A stretch of 47,685 nucleotides of DNA from Clostridia bacterium (GCA_017462485.1 JAFTRA010000032.1:1-47685); one strand, 5' to 3'. Positions 32,293 through 41,259 are shown, counted from the stretch's first letter. Numbers and translations are program-made. Notes: generated from the sequence alone by a model not told the origin.

Positions 32293-33228
32293 ATGTTCGA
32301 AAAAATGCTTGAAGCCATTAAGGCTTATAATAAAATAATTATTCACAGACACAAGAACCCCGACGGAGACGCTCTCGGAAGCCAGATAGGACTTAAAAAT
32401 ATTATTCTTGAAAACTTCCCGGAAAAAGAGGTTTATATAGTCGGCGATATGTCCCAGCGATTCAGCTTTATGGAAGGCGCTTTTATGGACGTCATTCCCG
32501 ACAGCACGTACAAAGATGCTCTCGCGATAGTGCTTGACACCTCGGCAGAGGCTCTTATATCCGACCCAAGATTCAAAACGGCGGCATTGACCGTCAGAGT
32601 TGACCACCATATATTCTGCGAGAAAATATGCGAAATCGAGATAACGGACACGTCGTACGAAAGCTGCTGCGGTCTTGTTACCGAGTTCGCTATTGAGTGC
32701 GGGCTTCGTCTTAATTCTCTTGCCTCAAAATCGCTATATACGGGAATGATAACCGACTCCGGCAGATTCAGATACGACTCGACGAACTCTAACACGTTCA
32801 GGCTTGCATCTCGCCTCATGGAAGCAAAATTCGACACTAACGATATTTACTCTAATCTTTACGTTGACGACATCGATTTTATAAAACTGCGAGCAAAGTT
32901 TACGCTCAAGATAAATATTGCCGATTTTGGTGTTGCCTACATATACACACCAATAGACGAAGCGAAAACCTACGGAGTAGATAGCTTCACGCTCTCTCGC
33001 GGAATGGTCAACACTATGGGCGATATCCGTGGCGTGAACATATGGGTAAACTTTACCGAAACCGAAGACGGAGTACTTGCCGAGCTGCGCTCTAATAAAT
33101 TCAACATCAATCAAATTGCCGTAAAGTACGGTGGCGGCGGTCACGCAAAAGCAAGCGGAGCAACCTTGAAATCGCGCGACGAGGCTATGCATATGCTCGG
33201 TGACCTTGTTGTTTTAGCAAAGTCATAA
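32293..33228 (+). CDS. DHH family phosphoesterase, NrnA-like (paralogue 1)
   Basis: A 311-residue DHH/DHHA1 protein of the NrnA/GdpP catalytic type, which degrades nanoRNA, pAp or cyclic-dinucleotide products such as pApA. Metal motifs are intact: HRHKNPDGDALG (18-29), VLDTS, VDHH and ITDSGRFRYDS. The C-terminal DHHA1 substrate motif is GGGGHAKASGA. There is no membrane or PAS/GGDEF-like domain. GAAAGGA precedes the ATG. A paralogue follows 31 nt later, then surE, forming an operon. Confidence 0.92.
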   Translation: MFEKMLEAIKAYNKIIIHRHKNPDGDALGSQIGLKNIILENFPEKEVYIVGDMSQRFSFMEGAFMDVIPDSTYKDALAIVLDTSAEALISDPRFKTAALTVRVDHHIFCEKICEIEITDTSYESCCGLVTEFAIECGLRLNSLASKSLYTGMITDSGRFRYDSTNSNTFRLASRLMEAKFDTNDIYSNLYVDDIDFIKLRAKFTLKINIADFGVAYIYTPIDEAKTYGVDSFTLSRGMVNTMGDIRGVNIWVNFTETEDGVLAELRSNKFNINQIAVKYGGGGHAKASGATLKSRDEAMHMLGDLVVLAKS

Positions 33229-33259
33229 TTTCCCATATTTGTAAAGAAAGGTTAGCAAA

Positions 33260-34237
33260 ATGAGAGAAAAGCTTTTGCAAATACTTAAAAAAATAGAAGA
33301 ATACGACAGAATAATTTTGTTCCGTCATTTTCGCCCCGACGGTGACGCAGTAGGCTCAACCAAGGGACTTGCCGCAATCCTCAAGGAAACTTTCCCAAAC
33401 AAAGAGATACTTCTTCAAAATTCGGATTTTTCTGAATATCTCTCATTTCTCGGCGGTGAGGACGAGCCGATAGCAGACGAGCTTTATAGAGATGCCCTCG
33501 GTATAGTTATCGACACGGCTACGACGAAAAGAATATCTAATCAGAAATTTTCGCTCTGCCGTGAAATTATAAAAATAGACCATCATATCCCCGTCGAAAG
33601 CTACGGCTCTATTGAGTGGGTAGAAGAGCTTCGTTCGTCTGCGTGCGAAATGATAGCGGCATTTTATGACACGCTCCGTGACAATCTCGTAATGACTCCC
33701 GAGGCGGCTAAATACATTTATTGCGGTATGGTAACCGATTCGGGCAGATTCAGATTCAGAGACGTATCGGGGGAGACCTTAAGGCTTGCGGGTATTCTAC
33801 TCTCGTTCGGCATTGATACCGAAACGCTTTACGCTAACCTCTATCTTGAGGACTTCGACTCCTTCAAATTCGAGTCCTACGCAAAGAAAAAAATGAAAAT
33901 ATCCGAAAACGGTGTCGTTTCCCTCTTCGTTACGAAGCGTATGCAGAAAAAATTCTCGCTCTCAAAGGAAGATGCAAGTGCCTCGGTTTCCTATATGGAC
34001 TCCATCAAGGGAAGCCTTATCTGGATTGCTTTTATTGAGGGCGAAGATGGTGAGATACGTGTCAGACTGCGTTCAAGATTCGTCACGGTAAGCGAGCTTG
34101 CCGAGCGTTATCACGGCGGCGGTCATGCCTGTGCCGCCGGAGCTACAGTTTATTCGAGAGCCGAGATGAACCGACTTCTTTCCGAAGCAGACGAACTTCT
34201 CGGAAAATATAAATCCGAAAACGAGGGCTGGCTATGA
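33260..34237 (+). CDS. DHH family phosphoesterase, NrnA-like (paralogue 2)
   Basis: A 325-residue second DHH/DHHA1 phosphoesterase. Motifs: FRHFRPDGDAVGS, VIDTAT, IDHH, VTDSGRFRFRD and GGGHACAAGA. Sequence similarity to the upstream gene is spread over the whole length, so the pair arose by tandem duplication and then diverged; the second copy may have a different substrate preference. Its stop codon overlaps the surE start (ATGA), so surE is translationally coupled. Confidence 0.92.
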   Translation: MREKLLQILKKIEEYDRIILFRHFRPDGDAVGSTKGLAAILKETFPNKEILLQNSDFSEYLSFLGGEDEPIADELYRDALGIVIDTATTKRISNQKFSLCREIIKIDHHIPVESYGSIEWVEELRSSACEMIAAFYDTLRDNLVMTPEAAKYIYCGMVTDSGRFRFRDVSGETLRLAGILLSFGIDTETLYANLYLEDFDSFKFESYAKKKMKISENGVVSLFVTKRMQKKFSLSKEDASASVSYMDSIKGSLIWIAFIEGEDGEIRVRLRSRFVTVSELAERYHGGGHACAAGATVYSRAEMNRLLSEADELLGKYKSENEGWL

Positions 34238-34953
34238 GGATACTTATAACCAACGACGACGGAATTTTCGCGCCGGGGATAGTCCCTCTGGTTGAATGGG
34301 CAAAAGGGCTCGGCGAGGTCACCGTAGTTGCCCCGAAGACAGAGCAAAGCGGAAAGAGTCACGCAATAGAATTTGTAAAGCCGTTTGAAATAAAAAAGGT
34401 AGATATATTCGAGGGCGTTACCGCATATTCCTGCGATTCTACTCCCGCCGACTGCGTAAGATTCGGAATTGTGGGCCTTAATGAGACCTACGACCTTATT
34501 CTTTCGGGGATAAACCGAGGTGTTAACCTTGGCGTCGATATGATATACTCGGGCACGGTTGCCGCCATTTTCGAGGCTTCTTATTGGAAGCACAAGGCAC
34601 TCGCCATATCAACCTACCCTGACTCAAGAGACGAGGCTGCGGCAACTCTTGACGAAATATATAATTATATAAAGGAACATAATCTTTTTGATTATAACGA
34701 TATATATAACGTAAATATCCCGAAAAGCCACATCGGAATAAAGATAACCAAGCAAGGCTCTCCGTACTTTGACGACGGCTTTAAGCCCATCGGAGACGAT
34801 ATGTATATTCAGACCGGTGAGATGATACCCGACGAATTTCCAAGCGATGAAGCAAGGGATACCGTGGCTCTCAAAAACGGTTATATATCTATAACTCCCC
34901 TGACGCTTAACCGCACGAATTTCGAAGCTTTTTCGAATCTTACTGAAAAATAA
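34234..34953 (+). CDS. surE: 5'/3'-nucleotidase SurE
   Basis: SurE removes phosphate from nucleoside 5'- and 3'-monophosphates and some exopolyphosphate. The 239-residue protein has the N-terminal metal site MRILITNDDGIFAPGI, the VVAPKTEQSGKSHAIE loop, and SGINRGVNLGVDMIYSGTVAAIFEA. It overlaps the upstream DHH gene by 4 nt. In this operon it could process the mononucleotides released by the two DHH enzymes. Confidence 0.95.
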   Translation: MRILITNDDGIFAPGIVPLVEWAKGLGEVTVVAPKTEQSGKSHAIEFVKPFEIKKVDIFEGVTAYSCDSTPADCVRFGIVGLNETYDLILSGINRGVNLGVDMIYSGTVAAIFEASYWKHKALAISTYPDSRDEAAATLDEIYNYIKEHNLFDYNDIYNVNIPKSHIGIKITKQGSPYFDDGFKPIGDDMYIQTGEMIPDEFPSDEARDTVALKNGYISITPLTLNRTNFEAFSNLTEK

Positions 34954-35002
34954 AGCGCAGTATCAAGCAACATCAAAAACTTATATTTCCAAAAAAATAA
35001 AG

Positions 35003-35042
35003 ATGGCAGAGGAACATCAGCGTTTCTCTGCCATTTCTATTT
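35003..35042. terminator. Bidirectional terminator after surE
   Basis: ATGGCAGAG (35003-35011) pairs with CTCTGCCAT (35026-35034), followed by TTCTATTTT on the plus strand and an A/T-rich tract on the minus strand, where the convergent lipoprotein unit ends. Confidence 0.75.
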
Positions 35043-35049
35043 TCACTAT

Positions 35050-35649
35050 TTAGTTTGCGTACTGATAGTAAGCGCTTCCGCCGTCGTAGCTGAGCTCAAC
35101 GAATCTTACAGCTTCTCCGTTAAGGGTTATCTTAAGCTTAACGTCCTTTCCGAAATCAACACCGAAAACGTCAGCAGTCTTTTCCTTAGGTACTTTTACC
35201 TCGAGAACGTCACCCGCATCATTGATGTAAGCTTCCTTTCCGAAAGAAGAAAGGTCAAGCGCTACCGCAGCTGTAACTGCCGAAAGGTCAACGCCTATAT
35301 CCTCCGAATATACACCGTCGGCACTGCGTGTAACCGTACCGCTAACGGTACTCTTTATTTCGTCGTCCTCGCCCACTTCTATCGGGTTGAATTTCTCGTA
35401 AGAATACTTTATAACAGCTGAACTGTCATCTCTGAAATAAACCTCAAATCTCGTCTTAAGTGTACCAAGAGCAGTATTGCTGGTAACGTCGATAAGTACG
35501 GAAGAGGCATCGGTATTGGCAATAGCTTCTTCAAAATCCGAAACCTTTGGGCCGAGACCAACAGCTCTCTTAGCCTTGTTTACGAAAGCGCAGGAGCAAA
35601 GAAGCACCAAGCAGCTTACAAGCAGAACAACAGACAGAATTTTTTTCAT
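35050..35649 (-). CDS. Putative lipoprotein, tandem family member 3
   Basis: A 199-residue predicted lipoprotein with signal MKKILSVVLLVSCLVLLCSC (lipobox LCSC). The mature part is beta-rich and ends in LSYDGGSAYYQY. It has no recognised domain. It resembles the two upstream genes in length, lipobox, and the general order of segments (N-terminal linker, central repeatable strand patterns, C-terminal SYD motif). The start is uncertain: the ATG at 35649 gives the family-like N-terminus, but a GTG at 35679 has a better spaced GGAGG. Confidence 0.7.
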   Translation of the reverse strand: MKKILSVVLLVSCLVLLCSCAFVNKAKRAVGLGPKVSDFEEAIANTDASSVLIDVTSNTALGTLKTRFEVYFRDDSSAVIKYSYEKFNPIEVGEDDEIKSTVSGTVTRSADGVYSEDIGVDLSAVTAAVALDLSSFGKEAYINDAGDVLEVKVPKEKTADVFGVDFGKDVKLKITLNGEAVRFVELSYDGGSAYYQYAN

Positions 35650-35804
35650 TTTTATGAATATTCCTTTCATCAGAGACACCACTTGCCTCCGTTTCATTCA
35701 CTCGTCTAAAATATTACAAAGATTTTTACCGATACACCGCAGAAAACTTACCTTTTCAAAGCGGGCTTGTATATTCCCCTAGCCAAGCTTAACAGCGCAC
35801 GCCT

Positions 35805-36512
35805 TTACTCAAAGGTAACCGCCTGAATATCGTAAGAATAGTTAACCGTAATTACAAACTCAGTATCCTCAACCTCGATAGCGTTCTCGTCTTCGCCAAT
35901 CAAGTGCTCGTCGATTACGTATTCGATAACAACGCTTGAAATACGTTCACCGGCTGCAACAACCGTAATGGTAACGTCGTATTCAAAGTCAGTTTCGGAA
36001 TCAATGAAGTTCTCAAGAACCTTGGAAGCGTTTTCCGCACTTACCTCAAGAACTATCGTTTCGGAGGTAGCGTCAGAGAAATAGTTAACGCTGTCCATAT
36101 AATCAACCTTGAGATTCATGGAAAGCGTGCCGGGTTTAGGAGCAAAATCCTTACCGTCGGCATTCCAGCTCACGCCCTTATCGGTACTCGTTCCCTTACC
36201 CTCGTAATACCAGTTGTTTGTAACCTGAGTGTTTATGTAGTTGGTTTTTCCGCTGTCAACCTTATTAAGCGTCTGAACCTCGCTGACCATGGTAGTTGCA
36301 GTCTTACCGTTAACCGTACCCGTGGTAAGAGTGAAAACGCTGTTTAATTCAACGTAGTCGTTAAACGTCTGATTAACAACCGTTACCGCCTTGGTAGGAG
36401 CGCTTGATGCGAACATTTCGTCAAATCTTTCAAGATTCTCGTCCTTTTTAGAGCAAGAAACGACGGTGAGAAAACTGCAAATCAAAAGTAATACGGCAAT
36501 AATCTTCTTCAT
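35805..36512 (-). CDS. Putative lipoprotein, tandem family member 2
   Basis: A 235-residue predicted lipoprotein (MKKIIAVLLLICSFLTVVSC, lipobox VVSC). After a charged linker it has SSAPTKAVTVVNQT, shared with the next gene's SSAPTKIVT segment, and ends in a beta-rich VNYSYDIQAVTFE. No catalytic motif is visible. AGGAA precedes the ATG. It is exported and anchored to the outer face of the membrane; its role is unknown. Confidence 0.75.
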   Translation of the reverse strand: MKKIIAVLLLICSFLTVVSCSKKDENLERFDEMFASSAPTKAVTVVNQTFNDYVELNSVFTLTTGTVNGKTATTMVSEVQTLNKVDSGKTNYINTQVTNNWYYEGKGTSTDKGVSWNADGKDFAPKPGTLSMNLKVDYMDSVNYFSDATSETIVLEVSAENASKVLENFIDSETDFEYDVTITVVAAGERISSVVIEYVIDEHLIGEDENAIEVEDTEFVITVNYSYDIQAVTFE

Positions 36513-36603
36513 TTTTCTATTCCTTTCGGTTATTTACAAGGATTAGTACGACGAAAGCTACTAAATTTTATCGTCGCAGTCTTGTTAGTTCGGCTCTCTT
36601 AGA

Positions 36604-37245
36604 CTAATCAAGCGTGATAAGCGAATAGTCGTAAGACGTATTTATAACCACCGTCGCGCCGGTTCCCTTTGCGGTGTAGGATATTTTAACGTTATAAAGG
36701 TACTTACCGTTCGTATCTACCTCAAGGAGAATGTCACCCTCAGCGTCAATGTTTGAACCGAAAACTCGAAGAGAATCCTCTGCCGAAACGTAAGCCTTAA
36801 GGTCGTTTCCGCTATCCGAAAGCTCGTGGCTCTTGAATCCGGACTTCTCAAGGTTAAGGCTCTCGGAGAGATAGCCTATAGCTTCATCAGCGCTCCAGCT
36901 TTCGCCCGACGCCGAAGAAACAGTTCCGTCAGCCGCATAATAAACAGTTCCCGAAACAGTCTTTATACCACCGGGTATCATTTCCTCTACCGTGGCATAT
37001 CTCTGATATTCAAAATCAAACTGAGCTTTTCCGCTCGCTCTGTCCTTTTGAGTTATATACATAGAAGAGAGCGTGTCTACGCCTACATACTCGGTTCTGG
37101 TAACTATCTTCGTGGGAGCCGAGGATTCAACCGTCTCTTTAATGGTTTCAAGAGTACCTATTTTGAATACCTTCTTTACTCCGCCGCATGAAACGCATGC
37201 CACAGCACATACCAAAATCAAAAGCAGGCATATAATTTTTTTCAT
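36604..37245 (-). CDS. Putative lipoprotein, tandem family member 1
   Basis: A 213-residue predicted lipoprotein (MKKIICLLLILVCAVACVSC, lipobox CVSC). Features: a SSAPTKIVTRTEYVGVDTLSSMY segment, GTVYYAADGTVSSASGESWSAD, and the C-terminal NTSYDYSLITLD, all echoing the following paralogue. It is the first gene of the three, with a sigma-A-like promoter at 37339-37367 and AGGAGA upstream of the ATG. Function unknown. Confidence 0.75.
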   Translation of the reverse strand: MKKIICLLLILVCAVACVSCGGVKKVFKIGTLETIKETVESSAPTKIVTRTEYVGVDTLSSMYITQKDRASGKAQFDFEYQRYATVEEMIPGGIKTVSGTVYYAADGTVSSASGESWSADEAIGYLSESLNLEKSGFKSHELSDSGNDLKAYVSAEDSLRVFGSNIDAEGDILLEVDTNGKYLYNVKISYTAKGTGATVVINTSYDYSLITLD

Positions 37246-37338
37246 ATATATTCTCCTTTGGCGTTATTATCCGGTTTAGCGCATAATACAGTCGTTCGTG
37301 TCTCTGCCAAGCCGACAGACACGAGTCTATATATAATA

Positions 37339-37367
37339 ATTATACATTTTAAATATAGAAAAGTCAA
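37339..37367 (-). promoter_or_regulatory. Sigma-A promoter of the lipoprotein cluster
   Basis: Minus-strand TTGACT (37367-37362), 17-bp spacer, TATAAT (37344-37339). The leader holds a CGTGTCT/AGACACG inverted repeat near 37286-37312. Confidence 0.75.
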
Positions 37368-37501
37368 GAGCGCTGCGCTCGAATAATACTTTGTGTCTGA
37401 CGAAAATAGGAACGGAAATTTATTCAAAATCACCAATTTTTTACCGTGTTGGCTAAAATCAACACCGAGCTTTGTGTATTTTCTCCCCGTGATTACTTCG
37501 C

Positions 37502-38401
37502 TCAATCCGAGGGAACGGTGTTATCGACGGCAACCGTCCTGACGTAATCCTTGGTTATTGAAAGCAGCTTTTTCGCAACAGCCGTCGGTGTATAATCCTC
37601 TCTCAATGCAACAGCGAGCTTTCTGTAAACCGCGGGCGCTATGGGAACGAACATAGCCGAATCCTTCCTGTCGGAAATAATCAGCTCCGAAAGCATACTG
37701 ATTCCCTGACCGTGTTCCACCATCGAAATTATGGCGGGGTCGTCAACGTAGGTCTGCGTTACGAAGGGCTTTATCGAATTCTCCTGAAAAACCGCGCTTA
37801 TATCATCGTCAAAGCCTAGTCCCGGCATAAGAAATTTCGTTCCGTTGAAGCCCGAAAGCCTGAATTCGTCGGAATTATCCAAAGGATAACCCTTAGGCAG
37901 AACAGCGTAAAACTTATCAAGCGCAAGCGGTATCCACTTGAAGCCGTATTTCGCAAGCTTTGTTCCAAACACCATATCGAATCTGCCCGACTCAAGTCCC
38001 GAATAAAGCTCCTCAACCGTACCTGTCTGGATATTTACGGTAACCTCGGGGAACTGCTTTCCAAACTCCTCGACGATTGATGGAAGCCAATGCGTCGCAA
38101 GGCTTGAATAAGCGCCTATCCGTATTATGTTATCACCGTAGGATTTGAGTATTTCTATCTCGTTGAAAAGTGCGTCCTCACAGTTGACAAGCTCTCTGAT
38201 TCTCGGTATTATCTTCTCTCCGCTCGCGGTGAGCTTAACGCCAAAATAGCCTCGCTGGAGAATCGGAAATCCAATTTCTTCCTCGAGACTGTTCATCATA
38301 TGCGTCATACCGGATTGGGTATATCCGAGGCTGTTCGCCGCGGCGGAAAATGAGCCCATATCCACTGCGGCGAGAAGCGCTTTATATTTACTTACGTTCA
38401 T
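37502..38401 (-). CDS. LysR family transcriptional regulator
   Basis: A 299-residue LysR regulator: N-terminal winged helix-turn-helix (YKALLAAVDMGSFSAAANSLGYTQSGMTHMMNSLEEEIGFPILQR, about 6-50) and a C-terminal periplasmic-binding-like effector domain (about 90-295). The ATG lies 1 nt after the stop of asd, so it is co-transcribed and its ribosome site lies within asd. LysR regulators are usually divergent from their targets; here the operon arrangement suggests control at another locus or feedback on asd. Confidence 0.9.
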   Translation of the reverse strand: MNVSKYKALLAAVDMGSFSAAANSLGYTQSGMTHMMNSLEEEIGFPILQRGYFGVKLTASGEKIIPRIRELVNCEDALFNEIEILKSYGDNIIRIGAYSSLATHWLPSIVEEFGKQFPEVTVNIQTGTVEELYSGLESGRFDMVFGTKLAKYGFKWIPLALDKFYAVLPKGYPLDNSDEFRLSGFNGTKFLMPGLGFDDDISAVFQENSIKPFVTQTYVDDPAIISMVEHGQGISMLSELIISDRKDSAMFVPIAPAVYRKLAVALREDYTPTAVAKKLLSITKDYVRTVAVDNTVPSD

Positions 38402-38402
38402 A

Positions 38403-39491
38403 CTACTTTATTACTTTCGTGATGTAGCCCTCGCGGTAAAGAAGCTCGGCGATGAGCACAGCTCCGCCCGCAGCTCCGCGAAGAGTATTATGCGAGAGAC
38501 CTACAAATTTGAAGTCGTAAACGCTATCGGGACGAAGTCTTCCGAGCGACACACCCATTCCGCCGTAAAGGTCACGGTCAAGGGCTGTTTGAGGCCTGTT
38601 ATCCTCTTCAAAGTAAGTGAGGAACTTTTCGGGAGCCGAGGGAAGACCAAGCTTCTGGGGCTTGCCGACGAAGTTATTCCAATCCTCAAGAATCTGCTCC
38701 TTCGTGGGAGTATTCTCAAACTTAACGAAAACTGCTGCCATATGACCGTCGGTAACGGGAACTCTCAGACACTGTGTAGTTATAACCGGCTCTTCTGCGG
38801 GAACAATAATGCCGTCCTTTACCTCACCGAAGACGCGAAGAGGCTCTTTTTCGCTCTTTTCCTCCTCGCCGCTGATAAACGGGATAAGGTTATCTATCAT
38901 TTCGGGCCACTCGTTGAAGGTCTTACCCGCGCCGCTTATAGCCTGATAGGTCGTAGCCACAACCTCCTTGATACCGTACTTACGCAGGGGCGCAAGAGCG
39001 CCTACGTACGACTGAATGGAGCAGTTCGGCTTAACAGCAATAAATCCGCGCTCCGTACCGAGTCTTTTACGCTGGGATTTAATTACCTCAAGGTGAGAAT
39101 CGTTAACCTCCGGAATAACCATAGGAACGTCGGGCGTCCATCTATTTGCCGAGTTGTTTGAAACAACGGGAATCTCTGCCCCGGCGTATCTTTCCTCGAG
39201 CGCCTTTGTCTCGTCCTTCGACATACTGACAGCGCAGAAAACGAAATCGCAAAGAGCCTTTACCTCTTCTACGTTTTCGGAAGAAATAACCTTCATAACC
39301 TTTATTTTTTCGGGGCATTCGGTTTTCATCTTCCATCTGCCTGCCACCGCTTCGTCATAGCTCTTTCCCGCAGACCTGGGACCTGCGATAAGAGCGCTTA
39401 TCTCAAAATAAGGATGCTCGGAGAGAAGCATTATAAACCTCTGACCTACCATACCTGTTGCGCCGATGATACCAACCTTAAGCTTTTCCAT
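38403..39491 (-). CDS. asd: Aspartate-semialdehyde dehydrogenase, archaeal/fungal type
   Basis: This enzyme reduces aspartyl phosphate to aspartate semialdehyde for lysine, diaminopimelate, threonine and methionine synthesis. The 362-residue protein has the NADP motif GATGMVGQRF (10-19), the catalytic KPNCSIQ (Cys157), the acceptor segment QAISGAGKTFNEWP and the His-containing VPVTDGHMAAVFVKF. Length and segments such as LPSAPEKFLTYFEEDNRPQ match the archaeal/fungal subfamily better than the E. coli type. Promoter at 39551-39579; GGAG precedes the ATG. Confidence 0.93.
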   Translation of the reverse strand: MEKLKVGIIGATGMVGQRFIMLLSEHPYFEISALIAGPRSAGKSYDEAVAGRWKMKTECPEKIKVMKVISSENVEEVKALCDFVFCAVSMSKDETKALEERYAGAEIPVVSNNSANRWTPDVPMVIPEVNDSHLEVIKSQRKRLGTERGFIAVKPNCSIQSYVGALAPLRKYGIKEVVATTYQAISGAGKTFNEWPEMIDNLIPFISGEEEKSEKEPLRVFGEVKDGIIVPAEEPVITTQCLRVPVTDGHMAAVFVKFENTPTKEQILEDWNNFVGKPQKLGLPSAPEKFLTYFEEDNRPQTALDRDLYGGMGVSLGRLRPDSVYDFKFVGLSHNTLRGAAGGAVLIAELLYREGYITKVIK

Positions 39492-39550
39492 ATGTAAACT
39501 CCGTTCTGCGCAAGCTGCGCAATATAATAATTAAAATAAATAATGACATT

Positions 39551-39579
39551 ATAATACCACACTTTATTTGCTTTGTCAA
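39551..39579 (-). promoter_or_regulatory. Sigma-A promoter of asd-lysR
   Basis: Minus-strand TTGACA (39579-39574), 17-bp spacer, TATTAT (39556-39551); leader of about 50 nt with a TGCGCA-N3-TGCGCA inverted repeat. The leader is too short for a lysine riboswitch. Confidence 0.75.
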
Positions 39580-39663
39580 TCTTTTTAATTTTAAAGACCA
39601 TACAAAACTTTACAGACGTACGGCGCACATTTGTATAAATTGCTTTAAGCGGTTATGCTGCGT

Positions 39664-39699
39664 AAAAAAGAGCACGAGCTTTTATATCCCGTACTCTTT
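39664..39699 (-). terminator. Terminator of the spoIIIA operon
   Basis: Minus-strand AAGAGTACGGG and CTCGTGCTCTT form an 11-bp stem with two G-U pairs, followed by TTTTTT, downstream of spoIIIAH. Confidence 0.8.
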
Positions 39700-39731
39700 C
39701 ACAATTATTTATCAATGCGCCGACTTCTGCC

Positions 39732-40280
39732 TTACTTGTTTATGATGCTTACTTTTTCGGGGCTTATGCCTGTCGTTTCATAAACGATAGCGAGTATTTG
39801 AGCGGTCTCTTTCGCCTGGAGACTTTCAGCCTTTACGATAACGCTCACGGAATCATCGCCTATAACGGCAACACATTCCTCAAAGCCTTTAGCCTTAACG
39901 AGCGTTTCTATGTTTGCTTCGTTCTGAATATCGGTTGCAATAGCGGATATCTTTGCCTGCGCTTCTGCCTTGGTTGCTTCGTCAGCGTCTGCCGAGGAGC
40001 TTACCATAGTGAGAACGTCAATAGCTTCGTCTCTGGACTGCTGGCGCGTAAGAAGAGCGGCGGCAAAATAATCGTTCTCTCCCGCGGCGGCATCGGTTCC
40101 GACCGAATCACTGAAGTTATCCTCCATATTGTTATCTCCGTATCCGAGTGAATCCACGGGGTCATAGAACCAACGGTAGTTAAGATATACCGCAAGACCG
40201 ATAAGAACAACCGCCATCGTCACAACGATGCTTCGAGCGGCTTTCGACGAGAAGAATTTTTTAAGCTTTTCGTTTTTCAT
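39732..40280 (-). CDS. spoIIIAH: Stage III sporulation protein AH
   Basis: SpoIIIAH spans the outer forespore (mother-cell) membrane and meets forespore SpoIIQ to form the feeding-tube channel. The 182-residue protein has one N-terminal membrane helix (about 15-36) and a C-terminal YscJ/FliF-like ring-building domain (about 90-182: SSADADEATKAEAQAKISAIATDIQNEANIETLVKAKGFEECVAVIGDDSVSVIVKA). A 110-nt gap separates it from spoIIIAG and contains GCCGCAG/CTGCGGC pairing just before GGGAG and the ATG. Confidence 0.93.
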   Translation of the reverse strand: MKNEKLKKFFSSKAARSIVVTMAVVLIGLAVYLNYRWFYDPVDSLGYGDNNMEDNFSDSVGTDAAAGENDYFAAALLTRQQSRDEAIDVLTMVSSSADADEATKAEAQAKISAIATDIQNEANIETLVKAKGFEECVAVIGDDSVSVIVKAESLQAKETAQILAIVYETTGISPEKVSIINK

Positions 40281-40391
40281 TTTACATTACTCCCTTTCTC
40301 TGCCGCAGATATGTATTCTGTTGGCTGCGGCGCTCTTTGTTAAAACTTATGACGTGGAAAGCGGTTATATTCCCACGCCGAAAAAATATTT

Positions 40392-40811
40392 TCACTTTTC
40401 CATTTTGAGAACGCAAACTCTGTTCGAGCCTATATCAAAAAGCGCGGTCATACACTCGGATATTTCTCGCTTTACGTGAAGCTCATCGCCGCCCTCGCAT
40501 ATAACGGTTACTCCCATAACCTTCGGCGGCTCCTGCCTGGTTACGTTAGAGCCCTTGTATTCAACCGACTCCCCCTCGGAAAAGGTAACCGTCACCTTAC
40601 ACTTTCCGACTCCGTCTATCGATGAGCAGAGCTCGGTAAGCTCCTCTTCAAGCTCCTCTTTGTATTCCGACAGAGTTGACGAGCCGCCCTCACTTTTCTT
40701 TTCACCGCCCGAAAAGAATATCAAAGCAATTCCGAGAATAGCGGCAAGCAGCGCAAATATTCTCCTTTTATCAGCCTTAAGGTAAGCTATAATATCAGTC
40801 GTCTTTTTCAA
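40392..40811 (-). CDS. spoIIIAG: Stage III sporulation protein AG
   Basis: SpoIIIAG forms a large ring in the mother-cell membrane of the SpoIIIA-SpoIIQ complex. The 139-residue protein has one N-terminal membrane helix (about 15-32: RIFALLAAILGIALIFFSGG), a charged linker, then a compact ring-building domain (LEEELTELCSSIDGVGKCKVTVTF). It is shorter than B. subtilis SpoIIIAG. It overlaps the end of spoIIIAF by 17 nt. Confidence 0.9.
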   Translation of the reverse strand: MKKTTDIIAYLKADKRRIFALLAAILGIALIFFSGGEKKSEGGSSTLSEYKEELEEELTELCSSIDGVGKCKVTVTFSEGESVEYKGSNVTRQEPPKVMGVTVICEGGDELHVKREISECMTALFDIGSNRVCVLKMEK

Positions 40812-41259
40812 ATTTTACCTCCGTTTCGCAATCACCAAGCTCCATATCCTGAACGTATCTTCGGATAGACGGTATATCAGAAATTGCCGCCCTGCCCGAA
40901 AGAGTCACGCGTATTGTTTTTGCCGTAACCGTATTCTTGTCAAACTCCTCGCAAGTAACCTCAACGTTCCCCTCCGAGAGCGAAAACTCATCGACAACTG
41001 CCAGCTTTATCCCACGGCAAAAGGATTTTTCCATTACTTCATCCGTAACCGTGTCAAATTTTTCCGACTCATATTCGTAAAAATCCAAAGAATAGTCCGA
41101 GAGGGAGTCTATAACGGGGGTTATGAGAGACGCGAGCAGAATTATTCCAAAAACGAACCTTGAGCTTCTCTCACGCTCCGCATCGTACGAAGCAAACGAC
41201 GAAAAGGCAACCAGCGCAAGCATTGACAGTATATATAATGCCGAACCCACTAAAATCAC
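40795..41259 (-). CDS. spoIIIAF: Stage III sporulation protein AF
   Basis: A 154-residue membrane protein with two N-terminal helices (about 1-20 and 33-52: FVFGIILLASLITPVI) and a soluble domain with the ring-building-like fold (EVTCEEFDKNTVTAKTIRVTLSGRAAI). Part of the SpoIIIA complex. It overlaps spoIIIAE by 4 nt (ATGA). Confidence 0.88.
   Translation of the reverse strand: MILVGSALYILSMLALVAFSSFASYDAERERSSRFVFGIILLASLITPVIDSLSDYSLDFYEYESEKFDTVTDEVMEKSFCRGIKLAVVDEFSLSEGNVEVTCEEFDKNTVTAKTIRVTLSGRAAISDIPSIRRYVQDMELGDCETEVKFEKDD

Noticed and set aside
39492-39550. Lysine riboswitch before asd
   Set aside because: The predicted leader is about 50 nt, far too short for that riboswitch, and has no consensus motif.
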